From contig CAWKLQ010000001.1 in assembly GCA_963850525.1 (NCBI GenBank), forward strand, positions 310,001-374,000: 64,000 bases of DNA. The letters are read 5' to 3'. Position 1 is the first letter of the stretch, and each line of letters begins with the position of its first letter. A model generated the notes under the pieces. The model worked only from the letters and a program-made list of their open reading frames with translations. It was not told the origin of the DNA and made no database searches. Shown here in pieces: positions 45,566 to 54,906 of this stretch. The position numbers and the translations under genes were made by a program. This DNA is from JAEMQF01 sp963850525 (GTDB lineage: Bacteria > Pseudomonadota > Gammaproteobacteria > Burkholderiales > Burkholderiaceae_C).

Positions 45566-46365
45566 GCGGCGAGTTGATGCTTTCGGCGAAGAATCTGACG
45601 GTGCGCTTCGGCGGCGTGCTCGCCGTGAACGACGTGAGTTTCGACGTTCGGCGCGGCGAGGTGTTCACCTTGATCGGGCCCAACGGCGCGGGCAAGACGA
45701 CGGTGTTCAACCTGATCAGCCGGATTTACGTGCCCACCGCGGGATCCATTCACTTCGAAGGCAAGGCCCTCGCCGAGGTCGCGCCGCACGCGATCGCCCA
45801 GCTGGGCATCGCGCGCACGTTCCAGAACATCGAACTGTTCGAACACGCGACGGTGCTGCAGAACCTGTTGATCGGCAGGCACACGCACCGCGCGACGGGC
45901 CTGTTCAGCGATTTGTTCTTCACCGCCAGGGCGCGGCGCGGCGAAATCGCTGCTCGCGCCAAGGTGGAGCAGGTGATTGAGTTGCTCGATCTGCAACACC
46001 ACCGCGATTCGCTCGTCGCCGGCCTGCCTTACGGTGTTCGCAAAGTCGTCGAACTCGCACGCGCGCTCTGCACCGAGCCGAAATTGTTGCTGCTCGACGA
46101 GCCGTCGTCGGGGCTCAACGTCGAAGAGACCGACGACATGGCGTTCTGGATCCAGGACATCCGCCATGAACTGGGCATCACCGTGCTGATGGTCGAGCAC
46201 GACATGACACTCGTTTCGCGCGTCTCGGACCGCGTGCTCGCGATGAACCAGGGCGAAGTGCTGGCGCTGGGAACGCCGCGGGAAGTGCAGGCGCATCCCG
46301 GCGTTGTGGAGGCGTATCTGGGCGCGGGCGGCGACTTGGCGTCGCTGCGCAGGCAGGCCGCATGA
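45562..46365 (+). CDS. ABC transporter ATP-binding protein (LivG-like), importer C
   Basis: A 267-residue ATPase. Walker A GPNGAGKTT, signature region LPYGVRKVVELARAL, Walker B LLLDEPSSGLN and MVEHDMT. It begins in an ATGA overlap with livM and ends in one with livF. Confidence 0.91.
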   Translation: MSGELMLSAKNLTVRFGGVLAVNDVSFDVRRGEVFTLIGPNGAGKTTVFNLISRIYVPTAGSIHFEGKALAEVAPHAIAQLGIARTFQNIELFEHATVLQNLLIGRHTHRATGLFSDLFFTARARRGEIAARAKVEQVIELLDLQHHRDSLVAGLPYGVRKVVELARALCTEPKLLLLDEPSSGLNVEETDDMAFWIQDIRHELGITVLMVEHDMTLVSRVSDRVLAMNQGEVLALGTPREVQAHPGVVEAYLGAGGDLASLRRQAA

Positions 46366-47183
46366 ACGCAAGTGGCGTCGCGACACCCATGACGACCGTC
46401 ACGCAGGCCGACACCGCGCCTGTGTTGCGCCTGCAAAACGTGGAGAGCGCGTACGGCCCGATTCGGGCAATTCGCGGCGTGAGCCTGCAAGTCGCGCAGG
46501 GGCAGATTGCGACCGTGCTCGGTTCCAACGGTGCAGGCAAGTCGACGATTCTGAAAACGATTTCGGGAATCGTCGACCCGCGCAAGGGCAGCATCGAATT
46601 CAAGGGCGAAGACATCACGGCGCGAGACCCGTCGCTGATCGTGCAGCGCGGCTTGAGCCACGTTCCCGAGGGGCGCGAAGTGTTCCCGCTGCTTTCGGTG
46701 CACGACAACCTGATGATGGGCGCCTACACTCGCCACGACGGCGACGGCGTCGCGCGTGACCTGGAAACGGTGTACCGCTACTTTCCGATCCTGAAGGAAC
46801 GTGCCCACCAGGACGCCGGTTTGCTCTCGGGCGGGCAGCAGCAGATGCTGGCGATCGCGCGCGCGCTGATGGCGGCGCCGCATATGATTTTGCTGGACGA
46901 ACCGAGCCTGGGCCTGTCGCCCTTGTTGACGCGCGAGATCTTCGAGATCGTCGTGCGCATCAACCGCGAGCGCGGCACGACGATTCTTCTTGTCGAACAG
47001 AACGCGAACATGGCGCTCAACGTCGCCGACTTCGGCTACGTGCTGGAAAACGGCCGCATCGTCATGGAAGACACGTGCGAGCGCCTGCGCGAAAAGGACG
47101 ACGTCAAGGAGTTCTACCTCGGCATGAAAGAAGCCGGCGCGCGCGGCGAGCGGCGTTGGAAGAAGAAGAAGAACTGGCGCTGA
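46362..47183 (+). CDS. ABC transporter ATP-binding protein (LivF-like), importer C
   Basis: A 273-residue ATPase with Walker A GSNGAGKST, signature LSGGQQQM, Walker B ILLDEPSLGLSP and LLVEQNANMA. It is about 40 residues longer than the LivF-like proteins of importers A and B. The extra part includes a lysine-rich C-terminus (RRWKKKKNWR) often seen when the next gene is an acyl-CoA synthetase. That gene begins 10 bases later. Confidence 0.91.
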   Translation: MNASGVATPMTTVTQADTAPVLRLQNVESAYGPIRAIRGVSLQVAQGQIATVLGSNGAGKSTILKTISGIVDPRKGSIEFKGEDITARDPSLIVQRGLSHVPEGREVFPLLSVHDNLMMGAYTRHDGDGVARDLETVYRYFPILKERAHQDAGLLSGGQQQMLAIARALMAAPHMILLDEPSLGLSPLLTREIFEIVVRINRERGTTILLVEQNANMALNVADFGYVLENGRIVMEDTCERLREKDDVKEFYLGMKEAGARGERRWKKKKNWR

Positions 47184-47193
47184 GGACAAGGCC

Positions 47194-49050
47194 ATGCCCA
47201 ATCTCTGGAATCTCGATCAGTTGACGCGCAGCAGCGCCATCGCCGTGCCCGGCGAAACGCTGTCTGCGATGTTCTGGAACGGCGCTGCACAGCGCGCCGG
47301 TCAGGTGTTCATGCGGCAGAAGGAGTTGGGGCTGTGGCGCGAGTGGACGTGGGCGCAGACGGCGCAGGCGGTGCGCGAAATCGGCGACGGCCTGCTCAGC
47401 CTGGGCGTGCAGCCGGGCGACTGCGTTTCCATTCTGTCCAATACCGTTGTCGAGTGGGTTCTCGCCGACTTGGGCGTGCTCAGTTGCGGCGCCGTTTGCA
47501 ACGGCATCTACCCCACCGACTCGAGCGCGCAGACGCACTATCTGTGCGAAGACTCGCGCACGCAAATTTTGTTCGTCGAAGACGATGAACAGCTCGACAA
47601 GGCGCTTGAGGTGCGCGCCCGTCTTCCACTGCTTCGAAAAATCGTCGTTTTCGACGCTGAAGGTTTGCGCGAGTTCTCCGACCCCAACGTGATCGACCTC
47701 GCTGCGTTGCGCGGGCTGGGGCGCATCCACGCGAAGGCGCAGCCGAACCAGCTCGACGAACGCACTGCGGCGTGCCGGCCGCAGGACTTGGCCATCCTCG
47801 TCTACACGTCGGGAACGACGGGCAAGCCCAAGGGCGCGATGCACTCGCATGGGGGGCTGGTTTACGCGGTGCGCGGCTACAACGCAATCGTCGTGCAGGA
47901 CGGCAGCGACGAGCGCATGTGCTTCTTGCCGCTTTGCCACATCGCCGAACGCGTGGGCGGTGAGTACTCGTCGGTCTATACCGGCGCCGTGCTGAACTTC
48001 GTAGAGAACCCGGAAACCGTTCCCGAAAACGTGCGGGAAATTGCGCCGACGGTGTTCGCCGCGGTGCCGCGCGTCTGGGAGAAGTTCTATTCGGCGGTCG
48101 CGATTTCGCTGCGCGAGTCGGGCAAGTTTCAGCAGCTCATCTATGCCTGGGGTCTGGGCGTGGGGGCGCGCATCGCCGATCTGGTTCTTGCCGGGCAGCC
48201 GGTGAGTGCTGCGCTGAAGGCCCAGTTCATGCTGGCGCGTTGGCTTGCGCTGGACAACGTGCGCCGCCTCATCGGCATCCACCGAGCGCGCTTTCTCGTC
48301 ACTGGCGCTGCCCCCATCTCTGCCGACCTGGTGAAGTGGTACCTGGCGCTTGGCGTGCCCATGCTTGAGGTGTGGGGCATGACGGAATCGTGCGGGGCGG
48401 CGACGTACATGCCGGCGGCGCGCATCAAACCGGGCATGGTGGGGCCGGCGTGCCCGTTCAACGAGGTCAAGCTCGATCCGGCGACGGGCGAGATCCTGGT
48501 GCGCGGGCGCAACGTCTTCATGGGCTACCTGAACCTGCCGGAGAAGACGGCAGAAGCGATCGATGCGCAGGGTTGGCTGCACACCGGCGACGTGGGCACG
48601 GTCGACGCTGACGGCTATTTCCGCATCACCGACCGAATGAAAGACATCATCATCACGGCGGGCGGCAAGAACATCACGCCGAGCGAGTTCGAGAACGACC
48701 TGAAATTCTCGCCCTACATCACCGATGCCGTCGTCGTGGGCGACAAGCGCGCCTACCTGACCGTGATCGTCATGATCGACCTGGAAAACGTCGAAAAATT
48801 CGCCCAGGACCGCGACATCCCGTTCAGCAATTACACGAGCCTGACGCGTGCCAAAGAGGTGCAGGAGCTGATCTGGGGCGAAATCGAACGCATCAACAAG
48901 AAGTTCGCGCGCGTCGAGCAGATCAAGAAGTTCTACTTGCTCGACACCCAGTTGACCGCTGAAGACGACGAGCTCACGCCGACAATGAAGCTCAAGCGCA
49001 AGTTCGTCGAGAAAAAATATTCCGAACACATCGAAGCGATGTACCGGTGA
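47194..49050 (+). CDS. Long-chain-type AMP-dependent acyl-CoA synthetase
   Basis: A 618-residue adenylate-forming enzyme. LVYTSGTTGKPKGAMHSHGG is the ATP-binding loop, LEVWGMTESCG the substrate/AMP segment, and GWLHTGDVG with ITDRMKDIIITAGGKNITP the hinge region. GAGGA precedes ATG 47194. It is embedded between livF and the binding-protein gene, so imported carboxylic acids are probably activated to CoA thioesters on entry. The chain-length range cannot be read from sequence. Confidence 0.92.
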   Translation: MPNLWNLDQLTRSSAIAVPGETLSAMFWNGAAQRAGQVFMRQKELGLWREWTWAQTAQAVREIGDGLLSLGVQPGDCVSILSNTVVEWVLADLGVLSCGAVCNGIYPTDSSAQTHYLCEDSRTQILFVEDDEQLDKALEVRARLPLLRKIVVFDAEGLREFSDPNVIDLAALRGLGRIHAKAQPNQLDERTAACRPQDLAILVYTSGTTGKPKGAMHSHGGLVYAVRGYNAIVVQDGSDERMCFLPLCHIAERVGGEYSSVYTGAVLNFVENPETVPENVREIAPTVFAAVPRVWEKFYSAVAISLRESGKFQQLIYAWGLGVGARIADLVLAGQPVSAALKAQFMLARWLALDNVRRLIGIHRARFLVTGAAPISADLVKWYLALGVPMLEVWGMTESCGAATYMPAARIKPGMVGPACPFNEVKLDPATGEILVRGRNVFMGYLNLPEKTAEAIDAQGWLHTGDVGTVDADGYFRITDRMKDIIITAGGKNITPSEFENDLKFSPYITDAVVVGDKRAYLTVIVMIDLENVEKFAQDRDIPFSNYTSLTRAKEVQELIWGEIERINKKFARVEQIKKFYLLDTQLTAEDDELTPTMKLKRKFVEKKYSEHIEAMYR

Positions 49051-49087
49051 CGCGTTCCCCCACCACGACCATTGAAGGAGAGAAAAG

Positions 49088-50257
49088 ATGAAATCGATAC
49101 GAATCATCGCCGCCCTGGCGGCCGCAAGCATTGCTGCATTGGCACAGGCGCAGTCTCAGGGCGTCAGCAAGACGGAAATCCTGATCGGCTCGATTCAGGA
49201 TTTGTCCGGCCCCATCGCCGGTTTCGGCAAGCAGGTGCGCCTGGGAATGATGCTTCGCGTGGGTGAGATCAACGAACAGGGCGGCATCAACGGGCGCAAG
49301 CTCAAGCTGCTCGTCGAAGACTCGGCGTACGACCCGAAGAAGGCGGTTCTCGCGGCGCAAAAGCTCGTCAACCAAGACAAGATTTTCATCATGGCCGGGC
49401 ACATCGGCACGGCGCAGAACAACGCGGCGATGCCGGTCCAGTTCGAAAAGAATGTCATCAACTTCATGCCCGTGACCGCGGCGCGTGAAATGTATGACCC
49501 ATTCCACAAGCTCAAGTATTCGTTTGCCGTGACCTACTACGACCAGATGCGCACGCACCTGCCCAAGATGGTCAAGGACAAGGGCCTCAAGAAGCCCTGC
49601 ACGATTTACCAGGACGACGAGTTCGGTCTCGAAGTCGTTCGCGGCGCGGAGGCCGGGCTGAAGGGCATCGGCATGGAATTTGTGGAGAAGACGTCGTACA
49701 AGCGCGGCGCGACCGACTTTTCATCTCAGGTGGCTCGCATGAAGGCCGCGGAGTGCGATCTGGTCGTGCTCGGCACGATCATTCGCGAGACGATCGGCAC
49801 GATCGGCGAATCGCGCAAGACGGGGTTCAGCCCGGTGTTCCTCGGCTCGAGCGCTGCGTACACCGACCTGATTCACAGGCTTGGAGGCAAGGCGATGGAC
49901 GGCTTGTACGCGAGCATGGCGTCGCAGAATCCCTACCTCGATGACGCTTCGCAGAAAGTCAGCTTCTGGGCGAACAAGTACAAGACCCAGTTCAACGAAG
50001 ACCCGACCGTGTTTTCGGTCTACGGCTACAACATCATCGACGCGTTTGCCCTGGCCGCAGGCAAGGCGGGAGCGAATCTGACGACCGACTCGTTCATCAA
50101 GGCGATGGACACGCTGAAGATCGCGCCCGACATCTTCGGCAGCCCGGAGGCGACGTTCTCACCGACGAAACGCCTGGGCAGCGACGCGTCGCGCCTGTCG
50201 CAAATCGCCGACGGGAAGTGGAAGGTGATGTCGGAGTACGCGAAGCCGGCGAACTGA
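49088..50257 (+). CDS. ABC transporter substrate-binding protein (LivK-like), importer C
   Basis: A 389-residue periplasmic binding protein. Signal MKSIRIIAALAAASIAALAQ, then ILIGSIQDLSGPIAGFGKQ. GGAG at good spacing before ATG 49088. It is the last gene of importer C and is followed by repeat R5 and a convergent acyl-CoA dehydrogenase. The ligand is unknown; the linked CoA synthetase points to a carboxylic acid. Confidence 0.91.
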   Translation: MKSIRIIAALAAASIAALAQAQSQGVSKTEILIGSIQDLSGPIAGFGKQVRLGMMLRVGEINEQGGINGRKLKLLVEDSAYDPKKAVLAAQKLVNQDKIFIMAGHIGTAQNNAAMPVQFEKNVINFMPVTAAREMYDPFHKLKYSFAVTYYDQMRTHLPKMVKDKGLKKPCTIYQDDEFGLEVVRGAEAGLKGIGMEFVEKTSYKRGATDFSSQVARMKAAECDLVVLGTIIRETIGTIGESRKTGFSPVFLGSSAAYTDLIHRLGGKAMDGLYASMASQNPYLDDASQKVSFWANKYKTQFNEDPTVFSVYGYNIIDAFALAAGKAGANLTTDSFIKAMDTLKIAPDIFGSPEATFSPTKRLGSDASRLSQIADGKWKVMSEYAKPAN

Positions 50258-50267
50258 ACGCCAGGTT

Positions 50268-50348
50268 GTCATCCCGGCGCAAGCCGGGAGCCACCGCCTC
50301 GATGGCATGCCCTGGCGAGCCCTGGATCCCGGCGTTCGCCGGGATGAC
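50268..50348. repeat. REPIN-like paired palindrome, copy R5, between convergent genes
   Basis: Arms at 50268-50293 and 50323-50348. The left arm has a GCAA loop and one unmatched base near its outer end (GGGAGCCA). It lies between the stop codons of importer C and the acyl-CoA dehydrogenase, where it could act as a two-way transcription stop. Confidence 0.82.
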
Positions 50349-50358
50349 TCCACAACGT

Positions 50359-51513
50359 TCAGCGCCTGGCCGGCAGCGTGTGCATGAACTTGCAGATGAT
50401 GCCCAGCATCACTTCGTCGGCGCCGCCGCCGATCGACCCGAGGCGCCCGTCGCGGTACATGCGCGACACCAGGTTGTCCCACGTGTAGCCCATGCCGCCC
50501 CAGAACTGCATGCACTCGTCGGGAACGGTGCGTGACAGGCGCCCGGCCTTGAGTTTGGCCATCGACGCCCATTCGGTGACGTCGCGCCCGGCGACGTAGT
50601 GCTCCGTCGCCATGTAGGTCAGGCCACGCAGCGCTTCGATTTCGGTCTTGAGTTCGGCGAGCTTGAAGTGCACGACCTGCTGGTCGAGCACGCTGCCACC
50701 GAAGATCTGCCGCTCGCGTGCGTAGTCTGCCGTCATCTCCACGCAGCGCAGCAGGCTCTGGATCGACTTCGCCGCAGCCCAGAGTCGCTCCTCCTGGAAC
50801 TGCATCATCTGGTACGTGAAGCCCGAACCCTCGTCGCCGATGCGGTTTGTTTGCGGGACGCGCACGTCGTCGAAGTGGATCAGCCCGGTGTCGCTCGACA
50901 TCATGCCGATCTTGCGGATCTTCTTCGCTTTCGTGATGCCGGGCGTATTCATCGGCACGATGATCAGGCTCTTGTTCTTGTGCGCGGCGCCGTCCGACGT
51001 GTTCGCGAGCAGGCACATCCAGTCGGCCTGCAAGCTGTTCGTGATCCACATCTTCGCGCCGTTGATGACGTAATCGCCACCCACCTTGCGCGCCGTCGTC
51101 TTGATCGCCGCCACATCCGAGCCGGCGCCGGGCTCGGAGACGCCGATGCACGCGACGTGCTCGCCGCGAATCGCCGGCGCGAGAAACTCGCGACGCAGTG
51201 CGTCGGAGCCAAAGCGCGCAAGCGCCGGCGTGGCCATGTCGGTCTGCACGCCGATTGCCATCGGCACGCCGCCGCACGTGATGTCGCCCAAAGCTTCGGC
51301 CATCACGACGGAGTAGGAATAGTCCAGCCCCATGCCGCCGAACTCGGTGGGCTTGGTCAAGCCGAGCAGGCCGAGCTTGCCCAGGCCACCGAACACTTCG
51401 TGCGCCGGAAAGATCTCTGCAGCCTCCCACGCGTCGACGTGGGGGTTGATCGCTTCGGCGATGAAGCGCTTGAGCGTGTTGCGGATCGCCTCGTGTTCGT
51501 GCGTCAGCTGCAT
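50359..51513 (-). CDS. Acyl-CoA dehydrogenase, citronellyl-CoA-dehydrogenase (AtuD)-like
   Basis: A 384-residue FAD enzyme. CIGVSEPGAGSDVAAIKTTA and NGAKMWITNSLQADW are standard; the C-terminus MQFWGGMGYTWDNLVSRMYR with SIGGGADEVMLGIICKFM is typical of AtuD-type enzymes acting on citronellyl-CoA or similar branched acyl-CoAs. The other atu genes are not seen beside it. It is convergent with importer C and lies 19 bases downstream of the cytochrome c gene. Confidence 0.87.
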   Translation of the reverse strand: MQLTHEHEAIRNTLKRFIAEAINPHVDAWEAAEIFPAHEVFGGLGKLGLLGLTKPTEFGGMGLDYSYSVVMAEALGDITCGGVPMAIGVQTDMATPALARFGSDALRREFLAPAIRGEHVACIGVSEPGAGSDVAAIKTTARKVGGDYVINGAKMWITNSLQADWMCLLANTSDGAAHKNKSLIIVPMNTPGITKAKKIRKIGMMSSDTGLIHFDDVRVPQTNRIGDEGSGFTYQMMQFQEERLWAAAKSIQSLLRCVEMTADYARERQIFGGSVLDQQVVHFKLAELKTEIEALRGLTYMATEHYVAGRDVTEWASMAKLKAGRLSRTVPDECMQFWGGMGYTWDNLVSRMYRDGRLGSIGGGADEVMLGIICKFMHTLPARR

Positions 51514-51532
51514 CGCGCAGGCGCTGCGGCGC

Positions 51533-51841
51533 TTACTTGAGTGTCATCAACCACTGCACCAGCTGTTTCGCTTCGGCCTCGCTCACCTGCGCGTTCGGCG
51601 GCATGGGCACGGGACCCCACACGCCTGCGCCTCCCTTGATCACCTTTTGCGCGAGCTTGTCGACAGCGTCTTTCTGTCCAGCGTATTTGGCGGCGACTTC
51701 CTTGTAGGCGGGGCCGACGAGTTTCTTGTCGACGGCGTGGCAGGCCATGCAGTTCTTTTTCGTGGCCAGGTCGGCGTTGGCCAGGGCGGATCCGGTGCCG
51801 GTGGCAAGCAGGACCGTCGTCAAAGCAGCGAACAACTTCAT
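51533..51841 (-). CDS. Periplasmic c-type cytochrome (class I)
   Basis: A 102-residue exported cytochrome. The signal peptide ends in ALA near residue 21; CMACH (31-35) binds heme covalently and Met80 in PVPMPPN is the likely second axial ligand. It resembles cytochrome c551/c552. It is upstream of the acyl-CoA dehydrogenase on the same strand. An unlinked electron-carrier role to a terminal oxidase is the default guess. Confidence 0.9.
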   Translation of the reverse strand: MKLFAALTTVLLATGTGSALANADLATKKNCMACHAVDKKLVGPAYKEVAAKYAGQKDAVDKLAQKVIKGGAGVWGPVPMPPNAQVSEAEAKQLVQWLMTLK

Positions 51842-51966
51842 GGTTTCCTTTCAGTCGGAAGGGTGGGTGTCAGTGGGTGCCTGTCAGGCGGCGTACATTC
51901 GTGGCAACGGATTGTAAGAGCGGCGCTCGCAGCGCCGTGCCGGCATTGTGACCGTGGGGGTGGGTG

Positions 51967-52236
51967 ATGTTGTTCGTCGTGCTTGGCGTTGTCTTGATCT
52001 TGCTCAATCTCGCGGGCATCGGCCCCGTGGGCGAATGGACCTGGAACCTCACCGGTGACCTGTGGAAGTTCGCCATGCCCTTTGCGTTTGCCCTGGGCTG
52101 GTGGGCGTGGTCCGACACATCGGGCCTGACGAAACGCCGCGAGATGGAGCGAATGGACCAGCGCAAGGAAGAGCGACGTCTGAAGAACATGGAAGCGCTT
52201 GGAATGAACCCGCGCCACGGGCGCAAGCGCAAATAA
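51967..52236 (+). CDS. Small Trp-rich membrane protein (TIGR04438-like)
   Basis: An 89-residue protein with two hydrophobic segments (MLFVVLGVVLILLNLAGIG and MPFAFALGWWAWSD). The KRREMERMDQRKEERRLKN tail is highly charged. I match it by recall to the TIGR04438 Trp-rich family of Burkholderiales; function unknown. Start ATG 51967, with a GTG one codon earlier. Confidence 0.75.
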   Translation: MLFVVLGVVLILLNLAGIGPVGEWTWNLTGDLWKFAMPFAFALGWWAWSDTSGLTKRREMERMDQRKEERRLKNMEALGMNPRHGRKRK

Positions 52237-52284
52237 GCAGGTTCGCGCCCACCCATTGCCGCGTCGGCCTTTCCGCCGCCGAAC

Positions 52285-53967
52285 CTAAGCCTCGCGATCC
52301 AGCACGGCGCCGGTGCTCGCACTGGACGCATTCTTCGCAAACTTGGCGAGCACGCCGCGCGTATAACGCGGCACCGGCGCCTTCCAGCGCGCGCGGCGCG
52401 CCACAAGTTCGGCCGGTGTGATGTTGAGCTGCAGACTCAGCGTGTGGGCGTCGATCGTGATCGAGTCTCCCTCCTGAACCAGCGCAATCGCGCCGCCTGC
52501 GTACGCTTCGGGCGCGACATGGCCGACGACCATTCCCCAGGTGCCGCCGGAAAAGCGCCCGTCGGTGACCAGCCCCACGGTTTCGCCCAGTCCTTGGCCG
52601 ATGAGTGCGCTCGTCGGCGCGAGCATCTCGGGCATTCCGGGCGCGCCCTTCGGCCCGAGGTAGCGCAGCACCATCACGTCGCCATCCTTGATCTGGCGCG
52701 CCATGATCGCCGCCATCGCGCTTTGCTCGTCGTCGAAAACGCGCGCCGGGCCGGTGATCTGCGGGTTCTTCAGGCCGGTGATCTTCGCCACCGCGCCTTC
52801 GGGCGCGAGGTTGCCGCGCAGGATCGCCAGGTGCCCCTCTGCATACATGGGGTTGCCGATGGGGCGAATCACGTCCTGGTCGGCGCGCGGCGCGTCGGGA
52901 ACGTCGGCGAGGGTTTCCGCAATCGTCTTGCCGGTGATCGTCATGCAGTCGCCGTGCAGCAGGCCCGCCTTGAGCAGGATCTTCATCACTTGCGGGATGC
53001 CTCCCGCCTTGTGCAGGTCAACCGCGAGGTACTTGCCCGAGGGCTTGAGGTCGCACAGCACCGGCACTTTGCGGCGCATGCGCTCGAAGTCATCGATGCT
53101 CCACTCGACTTCCGCCGCGTGCGCGATCGCGAGGAAGTGCAGCACCGCGTTTGTCGAACCGCCGGTGGCCATGATCACGGCGACGGCGTTCTCGATCGCC
53201 TTGCGTGTCACGATGTCGCGCGGGCGGCGGTTCGCCTTGACGGCGTCGACGAGCACCCGCGCCGCGGCAGTGGCCGAGTCCACGATCTCGGCGTGCGGAT
53301 TGGCCATCGTGCTCGAGCTGGGCAGGCTCATTCCCAGCGCCTCGAACGACGAGCTCATGGTGTTGGCCGTGTACATGCCGCCGCACGAACCGCTGCCGGG
53401 GATGGCGCGGCGCTCGATCTGCTTGAAGTCTTCTTCGCTCAATTTGCCGGCGGTGAACTGGCCCACCGCTTCGAAGATGCTGACGATGTTCAGGTCCTGG
53501 CCCTTGTAATGGCCGGGCAGGATGGTGCCGCCGTAGACATAAATCGCCGGCACGTTGGCGCGCAGGATGCCCATCATTCCGCCCGGCATGTTCTTGTCGC
53601 AGCCGCCCACCACAAGCACGCCGTCCATCCATTGGCCGCCGACACAGGTCTCGATGCAATCGGCGATCACTTCGCGCGAGACGAGGCTGTACTTCATGCC
53701 TTCGGTGCCCATCGCCATGCCGTCGGAAATCGTCGGCGTGCCGAAAATCTGCGCGTTTCCGCCGGCAGCCTCGATGCCCGCCACCGCAGCGTCGGCAAGC
53801 TTTTGCAGGCCCGAATTGCACGGCGTGATCGTCGAGTGGCCGTTCGCCACGCCGATCATCGGTTTCTTGAAGTCGGCCTCCTCGTAGCCCAGCGCGTAGT
53901 ACATGGATCGGTTCGGCGCGCGCGCGACGCCTTCGGTGATGTTTTTCGAGCGGCGGTTCGACGTCAT
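52285..53967 (-). CDS. ilvD: Dihydroxy-acid dehydratase
   Basis: A 560-residue iron-sulfur dehydratase of isoleucine/valine synthesis, converting 2,3-dihydroxy acids to 2-oxo acids. The cluster cysteines are in TPCNSG, GGCDKNMPGG and GSGSCGGMYTANTM; VTDGRFSGGTWG is the C-terminal signature. ATG 53967 fits the family start (MTSNRRSKNITEG). It is divergent from lgt across 120 bases, a region with no obvious site that I can call. Confidence 0.95.
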   Translation of the reverse strand: MTSNRRSKNITEGVARAPNRSMYYALGYEEADFKKPMIGVANGHSTITPCNSGLQKLADAAVAGIEAAGGNAQIFGTPTISDGMAMGTEGMKYSLVSREVIADCIETCVGGQWMDGVLVVGGCDKNMPGGMMGILRANVPAIYVYGGTILPGHYKGQDLNIVSIFEAVGQFTAGKLSEEDFKQIERRAIPGSGSCGGMYTANTMSSSFEALGMSLPSSSTMANPHAEIVDSATAAARVLVDAVKANRRPRDIVTRKAIENAVAVIMATGGSTNAVLHFLAIAHAAEVEWSIDDFERMRRKVPVLCDLKPSGKYLAVDLHKAGGIPQVMKILLKAGLLHGDCMTITGKTIAETLADVPDAPRADQDVIRPIGNPMYAEGHLAILRGNLAPEGAVAKITGLKNPQITGPARVFDDEQSAMAAIMARQIKDGDVMVLRYLGPKGAPGMPEMLAPTSALIGQGLGETVGLVTDGRFSGGTWGMVVGHVAPEAYAGGAIALVQEGDSITIDAHTLSLQLNITPAELVARRARWKAPVPRYTRGVLAKFAKNASSASTGAVLDREA

Positions 53968-54087
53968 GGCGGTCTCGGTGAGGGGAATCGGTAGCCGAAC
54001 TATAGCCAGCGCGCCTGGCTCGGCCCTTGCGATCCTCGCGCGCAGGGTGCGCTGGCTGCTGCCGGACTCGCCCTTATCATCGCCGCC

Positions 54088-54903
54088 ATGCTCGTCCACC
54101 CCCAATTCAGCCCCGTCGCGTTGCAGCTCGGGCCTGTGGCCATCCACTGGTACGGCTTGACGTATCTCGTCGCCTTCGGCCTGTTCCTCTGGCTCGCGTC
54201 ACTGCGTGTCAAGCAGCCGCACTTCGCGCAGTCCGGCTGGACGCGCCGCGATGTTGAAGACCTGTTGTTCTACGGCGTGCTTGGCGTCGTCATCGGCGGG
54301 CGCCTGGGCTACGTGATTTTCTACAAACCCGGTTACTACGCAGTGAATCCGCTCGAGATCTTCGCCGTGTGGAAAGGCGGAATGGCGTTTCACGGTGGAC
54401 TGCTCGGCGTGGGCGCGGCGATGTTGTTCTTCGCGCGTTCGCGCAGCCGCAGCTTCCTCGAAGTGTCCGACCTGATCGCGCCGTGCGTTCCCACGGGTCT
54501 GGCGAGCGGGCGCATCGGCAACTTCATCAACGGCGAGTTGTGGGGGCGTGCGGCAGACCCGAGCCTGCCCTGGGCGATGGTGTTTCCGCAGTCGGGCACG
54601 AACATCGCGCGACATTCCTCGCCGCTCTACCAGTTCGCGCTCGAAGGCTTGTTGCTTTTCGTGCTGCTGTGGCTCTATGCACGCAAACAGCGCGGGCGCG
54701 GCCAAGTGATGGGGGCGTTCCTCGCAGGCTACGGGATATTGCGATTCACGGCAGAGTACTTCCGCGAGCCGGACAGTTTTCTCGGCTTGCAGGCGCTGAA
54801 CTTGAGCATGGGCCAATGGTTGTGCATTCCCATGGTCCTGGGAGGATTGGGCGTTTGGTTCTGGGGTGGGCGCCAGCCCGGTGCCGCGGCGCTCGCGAAA
54901 TAA
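54088..54903 (+). CDS. lgt: Prolipoprotein diacylglyceryl transferase
   Basis: A 271-residue inner-membrane enzyme that transfers diacylglycerol to the lipobox cysteine of prolipoproteins. Visible are KGGMAFHGGLLG and GRIGNFINGELWGR, the family signature, in about seven membrane segments. It ends 3 bases before dnaQ. Confidence 0.95.
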   Translation: MLVHPQFSPVALQLGPVAIHWYGLTYLVAFGLFLWLASLRVKQPHFAQSGWTRRDVEDLLFYGVLGVVIGGRLGYVIFYKPGYYAVNPLEIFAVWKGGMAFHGGLLGVGAAMLFFARSRSRSFLEVSDLIAPCVPTGLASGRIGNFINGELWGRAADPSLPWAMVFPQSGTNIARHSSPLYQFALEGLLLFVLLWLYARKQRGRGQVMGAFLAGYGILRFTAEYFREPDSFLGLQALNLSMGQWLCIPMVLGGLGVWFWGGRQPGAAALAK

Positions 54904-54906
54904 ACC

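Noticed and set aside
47104..49131. 675-codon open frame on the minus strand
   Set aside because: Antisense to the acyl-CoA synthetase gene whose motifs are complete.
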